Shown here one piece after another: positions 5,107 through 7,293 of a stretch of DNA of 7,293 nucleotides (position 1 is its first letter; each line of letters begins with the position of its first letter). The stretch comes from an uncultured Lachnospira sp. (GTDB lineage: Bacteria; Bacillota; Clostridia; Lachnospirales; Lachnospiraceae). The stretch spans positions 1-7,293 of the forward strand of contig CAMZGB010000049.1 of the NCBI GenBank assembly GCA_947306285.1, written 5' to 3'. A program made the position numbers and the translations under genes. The notes under the pieces are model-generated. The model was not told where the DNA came from, did no database searches, and saw only the letters and a program-made list of their open reading frames with translations.

Positions 5107-5844
5107 TTATTCAGCTTCGTGGTATGAATCCATTAGCTGTTCTAATTCTTCTAGCAAGCAATCCACTTTACCGTAGAAAGCATCGTTGTTCTTTGGACTA
5201 TCAAAGTTCTTGTCGATAGCAGTGAGCTCCTTAATAATCTTTTGCAAACGTTTCTTACCACTATTGTTCAAATATAGAAGATAACGACTGCGCTCGTTCT
5301 CCTTTGGAGTAAGCTTTCTCATAAATAGTTCAACGTTTGGCTTCTCGCCGATAAACCTATATGTTATAGAAGGAGATGCATGGTTGAATAGGGCCTGCAA
5401 GTGATAAATATCACCAGTCTCTCTGTAATATCTATATGCATAAGTTTTACGCATTGTCTGAGCACCAATTGAGTGAAGGCCAACATGGTGACCAGCACTT
5501 CTAAGAACTCTGTAAGCTTGTTCACGTGAAACAGGCTTATTCTTTGTTTTATGTCCCAAAATTAAATATTGATTTGCAGGACGATCCTTAATGAAATCCT
5601 TAATTTCTTTTTGAAGAGATGAAGGAATCTTGAAAACTATTTTTTGTTTATGTTTTCCAATTTTAACTGTTAATTCCTTTTTGTCCTTTACATCCTTTAC
5701 TTTAAATGCAAGAATATCTTGCAATTGAAGACCGGTTCCGATGCCTAACTGGAATAAAATATAATATTTCTCATCAATGTCTTTTAGAGCATCTCCGAAA
5801 GCCACTAATGTTTCTTCGTCTTTTATAGGTGCAACCCAATTCAT
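5107..5844 (-). CDS. Tyrosine-recombinase-fold protein, probably catalytically inactive
   Basis: This 245-residue protein matches the catalytic domain of small tyrosine recombinases that lack an N-terminal SAM-like arm-binding domain. Family landmarks are IKDEETL near the start, GIGTGLQLQDILAFKVKDV (34-52), NKPVSREQAYRVL (102-114), IGAQTMRKTYAYRYY (126-140) and LFNHASPSITYRFIG (152-166). The catalytic set is badly damaged: the first Arg is Gln40, the His of HxxR is Gln129, and the nucleophilic Tyr position, nine residues after His155, is Phe164. Arg132, His155 and a beta-hairpin Lys (64 or 66) remain. Tyr162 is two residues out of register. The reading frame is intact and has a strong AGGAGG site (5852-5857), so the protein is made but is unlikely to recombine DNA; a DNA-binding role is plausible. 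A roughly 70-residue helical, charged extension follows the domain. It is the second gene after the carboxypeptidase, 18 bases from its stop. Confidence 0.82.
   Translation of the reverse strand: MNWVAPIKDEETLVAFGDALKDIDEKYYILFQLGIGTGLQLQDILAFKVKDVKDKKELTVKIGKHKQKIVFKIPSSLQKEIKDFIKDRPANQYLILGHKTKNKPVSREQAYRVLRSAGHHVGLHSIGAQTMRKTYAYRYYRETGDIYHLQALFNHASPSITYRFIGEKPNVELFMRKLTPKENERSRYLLYLNNSGKKRLQKIIKELTAIDKNFDSPKNNDAFYGKVDCLLEELEQLMDSYHEAE
5518..5533. promoter_or_regulatory. parS-like site inside the recombinase-like gene
   Basis: On the - strand the sequence reads TGTTTCACGTGAACAA, matching the parS at 2-17 in 14 of 16 positions, with one complete half-site and the central CACGTG intact. It encodes the VSREQ segment of the recombinase-like protein, a stretch conserved in that family, so the match may be incidental. 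ParB can bind 14/16 sites in some bacteria. Confidence 0.4.
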
Positions 5845-5862
5845 ACCTATACCTCCTATTTA

Positions 5863-7242
5863 TTAATGTGTATATCTATTTCTATTTCGCTTAGCTGCGC
5901 GAATTCTGTCCAATTTTTTCTTTCTCTTAATCAATAAAATAATTATAAGAATAAATACTACTACGCAAACACCAATGATAATGATAGGCACCATATTCTT
6001 TTTGAAAATCCCCGAACTCTTTTTCGTAGGAGCCTTAGTTGTAGGGGCAGTAGTTGTAATCTTAACTATAGTTTCTTGTTCTGTATCAGATGAAGTCTTA
6101 ACCTTTGTTCCCTTGTGGTATGTTAATGTGGCAGTACCAACACTTCTGCCATCATACTTGTAATTCATCTTTGAAAAAATACCTCGTGCAACATTGTAAG
6201 TAGTAGTAATTTTCAAATCAGAATAATTAGCTCCCTTTGGAATAACTGCAGTAGCTGTTTTATCTAATTCTAAAGTTCCTGTTTTATTGATAAAAGGAGA
6301 GGTCAACGAATAATCGTTTTCGTTGTTAAACCTATTATCATTTTCAGAAATATTTATAGATTTAAAATTTCTAAATCCGTAGTTAAACAACTTTTTAGTA
6401 TCTGTATAAACGTGATTTGTGTCAGACTTAAGAACGATAGCAATAAGAGTCATACCATCTCGCTCAGCAGCTGTTACAAGCGTATTTCTTGCCTCGTCTG
6501 TGAAACCAGTTTTTCCGCCGATGATTCCTTTGTAGTAGTAAGGACCACCTTCCCAAATCATTTTATGTCTCATGTTGGCTATAAAACGATGTTTTCTCTT
6601 GTTATTCTTTTGAATTGTGTATTGAGTAGTTCCAAGTATTTCTCTGAACAAAGGATACTTAAGAGCAGCTCTCATAATCATTGCCATATCATAAGCTGTG
6701 ACATAGTGATTATCATTGTGCAAACCATTTCCGTTTACAAAATGTGAATCTTTGGCTCCGGCTTGTTTTGCGCGCTCATTCAATTTTTGAACAAAAGCTT
6801 TTTCGCTGCCAAACATATGCTCGCCAAGAGCTGTGGCACATTCGTTACCAGAGTGTAGCATCATTCCATAAAGAGCATCCTTTACAGACATCTTCTCGCC
6901 AACTTTCGCTCCAATATTTGCTGCACCGTCTTTGATGCAAGATAGCGAATTCTTCGAATAAGTAACTGTCTCGTTCATATCACAGTTTTCGATAGTAAGA
7001 AGCGCAGTCAAAGTCTTTGTGATACTGGCAGGAAATCTTTTCTTGTGAGCTTTAGATTCATACAAAACTGTTCCTGTAGCATAGTCCATCAAACAAGATG
7101 ACTTAGCCACAGTTTTGACATATCCATCTGGCCACGCAGGAGCTTGATCTGCAGCCACTTCTTTTGGAACAAAAGAAATGCCAGAAAGAACCAATCCCAT
7201 CACGGACAAATATATAATTGTTTTTCTGATTAATGCTTTCAT
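5863..7242 (-). CDS. dacA: D-alanyl-D-alanine carboxypeptidase (serine-type, S11 family)
   Basis: This 459-residue low-molecular-weight penicillin-binding protein trims the terminal D-Ala from peptidoglycan pentapeptides outside the membrane. A signal peptide covers about 1-31 (basic KALIRK, hydrophobic core, VAA before Asp32). The active-site motifs are all present: SITK (Ser73, Lys76), SGN (131-133) and KTG (244-246). A PBP5-like C-terminal beta domain covers about 297-385. A Thr-rich linker (395-410) leads to a full hydrophobic membrane span (about 417-438) and a very basic tail, instead of the amphipathic anchor helix of E. coli PBP5. The start is ATG 7242, with AGAGG just upstream; an in-frame ATG at 7263 has no ribosome binding site and overlaps the likely -10 element. 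The gene symbol reflects the family; the exact paralogue (dacA, dacB or dacF) is uncertain. Confidence 0.92.
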   Translation of the reverse strand: MKALIRKTIIYLSVMGLVLSGISFVPKEVAADQAPAWPDGYVKTVAKSSCLMDYATGTVLYESKAHKKRFPASITKTLTALLTIENCDMNETVTYSKNSLSCIKDGAANIGAKVGEKMSVKDALYGMMLHSGNECATALGEHMFGSEKAFVQKLNERAKQAGAKDSHFVNGNGLHNDNHYVTAYDMAMIMRAALKYPLFREILGTTQYTIQKNNKRKHRFIANMRHKMIWEGGPYYYKGIIGGKTGFTDEARNTLVTAAERDGMTLIAIVLKSDTNHVYTDTKKLFNYGFRNFKSINISENDNRFNNENDYSLTSPFINKTGTLELDKTATAVIPKGANYSDLKITTTYNVARGIFSKMNYKYDGRSVGTATLTYHKGTKVKTSSDTEQETIVKITTTAPTTKAPTKKSSGIFKKNMVPIIIIGVCVVVFILIIILLIKRKKKLDRIRAAKRNRNRYTH

Positions 7243-7246
7243 AATT

Positions 7247-7251
7247 CCTCT
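7247..7251 (-). promoter_or_regulatory. Ribosome binding site fixing the carboxypeptidase start
   Basis: AGAGG on the - strand lies four bases before ATG 7242. The upstream in-frame ATG at 7263 has only AT-rich sequence in front of it. The signal peptide also begins naturally at the 7242 start. Confidence 0.65.
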
Positions 7252-7262
7252 TTTAAAACACA

Positions 7263-7290
7263 TTTATAATACCAACTAGTATTTTACCAA
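7263..7290 (-). promoter_or_regulatory. Candidate promoter of the carboxypeptidase operon
   Basis: On the - strand, TTGGTA (7285-7290, 4/6 match to -35) and TATAAA (7263-7268, 5/6 match to -10) are separated by 16 bases. The spacer carries an inverted repeat, AATAC-TAGTTG-GTATT, and a second copy of TTGGTA. Either could be an operator or chance in AT-rich sequence. The recombinase-like gene downstream would share this promoter. Confidence 0.45.
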
Positions 7291-7293
7291 AAA

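Noticed and set aside
5107..5844. Calling the recombinase-like gene a pseudogene
   Set aside because: The frame is intact, has a strong ribosome binding site and terminator, and the domain's structural motifs are well kept. Only active-site positions are changed, so an expressed inactive homologue fits better than decay.

Overview
The window looks like a low-to-moderate GC Firmicute chromosome, most likely a Clostridia/Lachnospiraceae-type bacterium. This is inferred from the protein styles, AGGAGG-type ribosome binding sites, heavy AGA/AAG codon use, and the gene order parA-parB-DUF4446-serS. The perfect parS palindrome at the left edge and the soj/spo0J-type parAB pair suggest an origin-proximal region. 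In many relatives rsmG/mnmG lie just upstream of parA, but they are outside this window.

Layout on the + strand: a consensus parS site (1-18); a 141-base block of nested inverted repeats that folds almost completely and contains a bidirectional terminator (36-176); parA (252-1025); parB (1104-2042); a membrane-anchored DUF4446 protein (2054-2524); serS (2570-3859), ending in a hairpin that holds its stop codon; a tRNA-Arg(CCT) gene starting directly after that hairpin (3873-3946); and a DEDDh-type 3'-5' exonuclease with a C-terminal Cys cluster and acidic tail (4021-5043). A bidirectional terminator (5055-5098) separates this rightward set from a leftward pair.

Layout on the - strand: a D-alanyl-D-alanine carboxypeptidase (7242 down to 5863), followed 18 bases later by a small tyrosine-recombinase-fold protein (5844 down to 5107), apparently in one operon. 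The recombinase-like protein has the family fold but has lost the first catalytic Arg (Gln40), the HxxR His (Gln129) and the Tyr nucleophile (Phe164). It is probably a catalytically inactive, DNA-binding relative. Its gene also contains a 14/16 match to parS.

Functionally, parA, parB and parS form the chromosome segregation and origin-organising module. serS and the tRNA belong to translation, and dacA to peptidoglycan maturation. The items most worth a second look are the degenerate recombinase and its embedded parS-like site, the multi-hairpin block between parS and parA, and the hairpins that overlap the parA and serS stop codons. No CRISPR array, insertion sequence or intact mobile element is visible.
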